Positions 63,541 to 64,000 of a stretch of 64,000 nt of DNA are shown in pieces; positions within the stretch are counted from its first letter, which is position 1; each line of letters opens with the position of its first letter. This stretch comes from Hippopus hippopus (Eukaryota > Mollusca > Bivalvia > Cardiida > Cardiidae). The translations under genes and the position numbers were made by a program. The stretch spans positions 41,541,650 through 41,605,649 of the forward strand of contig OX328098.1 in assembly GCA_946811185.2 (NCBI GenBank). Reading direction: 5' to 3'. The notes below the pieces were generated by a model. That model saw only the letters and a program-made list of their open reading frames with translations, had not been told where the DNA came from and did no database searches.

Positions 63541-63837
63541 GTCTCCTTTCCTCACGATGTTTTTAACTCTTTACCACACAATCCCCAGTTTTAACAACCC
63601 TGAGAAAGAAGCCTTTAGAAAACATTGTGGGAAAAGGAGAAAATGCTCGTTTTTCTCTTTTCCCCGCAATGTTTTCCACCCTATCACAGACAGCTTCCAT
63701 TTTTTGGGCCACATTTAATTTGTCTGCAAATGCTTTCAATTTGGACAAATCTAAAATTTTGTCATGTGGTAAAGAGTTAAAGGTTATCTTCCTCAGAGTT
63801 GAAAAAAAAACTTGTGTTTGTTTGGTAAAGGGTTAAA
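63541..63837 (-). mobile_element. H MITE remnant split by another H copy
   Basis: Host right hairpin arm CTCCTTTCCTCACGATGTTTT ends at 63562. The A arm resumes after 63780 with AGGTTATCTTCCTCAGAG and ends TTTGGTAAAGGGTTAA. Confidence 0.78.
63563..63780 (+). mobile_element. H MITE, nested
   Basis: TTAACTCTTTACCACACAAT to GGTAAAGAGTTAA. The palindrome lost part of its apex (AATGCTCGTTTTTCTC). Same host position as the nested copy at 57461. Confidence 0.9.
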
Positions 63838-63904
63838 CTTACAGTATTTCATAATGTTTCAGACTTATACATCCTGTCTTTGTTACTGGAGTTAAAAAAG
63901 GTTA

Positions 63905-64000
63905 ATAATCCACAAAAGAAGATGACTCATGCCAGTTTTACCTCAGACTTAATGACTTAGTGCAACAGCCTTTCCGCCATGACACATTTTCTGTTTGTTA
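63905..64000. repeat. Interspersed repeat, cut by the window end
   Basis: GAAGATGACTCATGCCAGTT resembles the repeat near 31275-31320 (GGATCAACCCATGCCAGCC). Confidence 0.35.

Noticed and set aside
2493..63836. Dozens of short ORFs on both strands with peptides such as KEKMLVTSIFSFSHNVF or GKGENAGNQHFLLFPQCF
   Set aside because: They are translations of the H palindrome, which reads nearly the same on both strands and so gives the same words each time. Not a protein family.
9000..64000. Regularly recurring identical palindromes, CRISPR-like at first sight
   Set aside because: Spacing is irregular, copies occur in both orientations with TTAA ends and diverged flanks, and the context is eukaryotic.

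Overview
The window looks like a piece of a large, AT-rich animal nuclear genome, most likely a bivalve mollusc. Protein-coding sequence is sparse and interrupted by introns with GT/AG borders. Most of the DNA is short non-autonomous transposons of kinds typical of bivalve genomes: palindromic MITEs, tRNA-derived SINEs and tandem-repeat-cored elements that begin AACAAGAGGGCC. There are no bacterial-type operons, CRISPR arrays or rRNA genes. The species call is inference; no species-specific marker is visible.

Genes. Two long ORFs on the minus strand read as real exons. Positions 52680-51487 encode about 398 residues of a very acidic, low-complexity protein and end at a clean CAG|GTAATT donor. 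Positions 20573-19242 open after a TTTCAG acceptor and encode 443 residues: a coiled coil, then a Ser/Asn/Asp-rich tail. Both borders are in phase 0, so the two may be the first and last coding exons of one gene spanning about 33 kb, with a repeat-packed intron of about 30.9 kb. I recognise neither protein. Weak candidate first exons or promoters on repeat-free islands lie near 6.7, 12.1-12.5, 15.1-15.2, 27.7-28.0 and 52.9 kb.

Repeats. The dominant feature is a MITE here called family H: roughly 100 full or partial copies, consensus about 229 bp, both strands. It begins and ends in TTAA followed by CCCTTTACCA or CTCTTTACCA. Its centre is a near-perfect palindrome of about 67 bp (33-bp arms). 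An 'A' arm of about 85 bp and a 'B' arm of about 145 bp flank it. Plus orientation here means A arm first. Four copies sit inside other H copies at a TTAA that was duplicated, which fixes the target site and points to piggyBac-like mobilisation. Family D is a second TTAA-bounded MITE of about 210 bp with the internal palindrome GATCAGACTGCAC...GTGCAGTCTGATC. Also present are tRNA-headed SINEs (some as inverted head-to-head pairs), six CAAG elements of 0.7-1.3 kb (four of them inside H copies), two copies of a fold-back element, a TIR element at 31.6-32.2 kb and a hAT-like TIR element at 58.9-59.8 kb.

Layout. 0-1.3 kb CAAG element; 2-5 kb mixed tandem and palindromic repeats; 5-7.4 kb little recognised; 7.5-19 kb dense H, D and SINE copies; 19.2-20.6 kb coiled-coil exon; 20.7-50.8 kb intron-like repeat field; 51.5-52.7 kb acidic exon; 53-64 kb further H, D, SINE and TIR elements. 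Coordinates of diverged or truncated repeat copies are approximate to about 10 bp.
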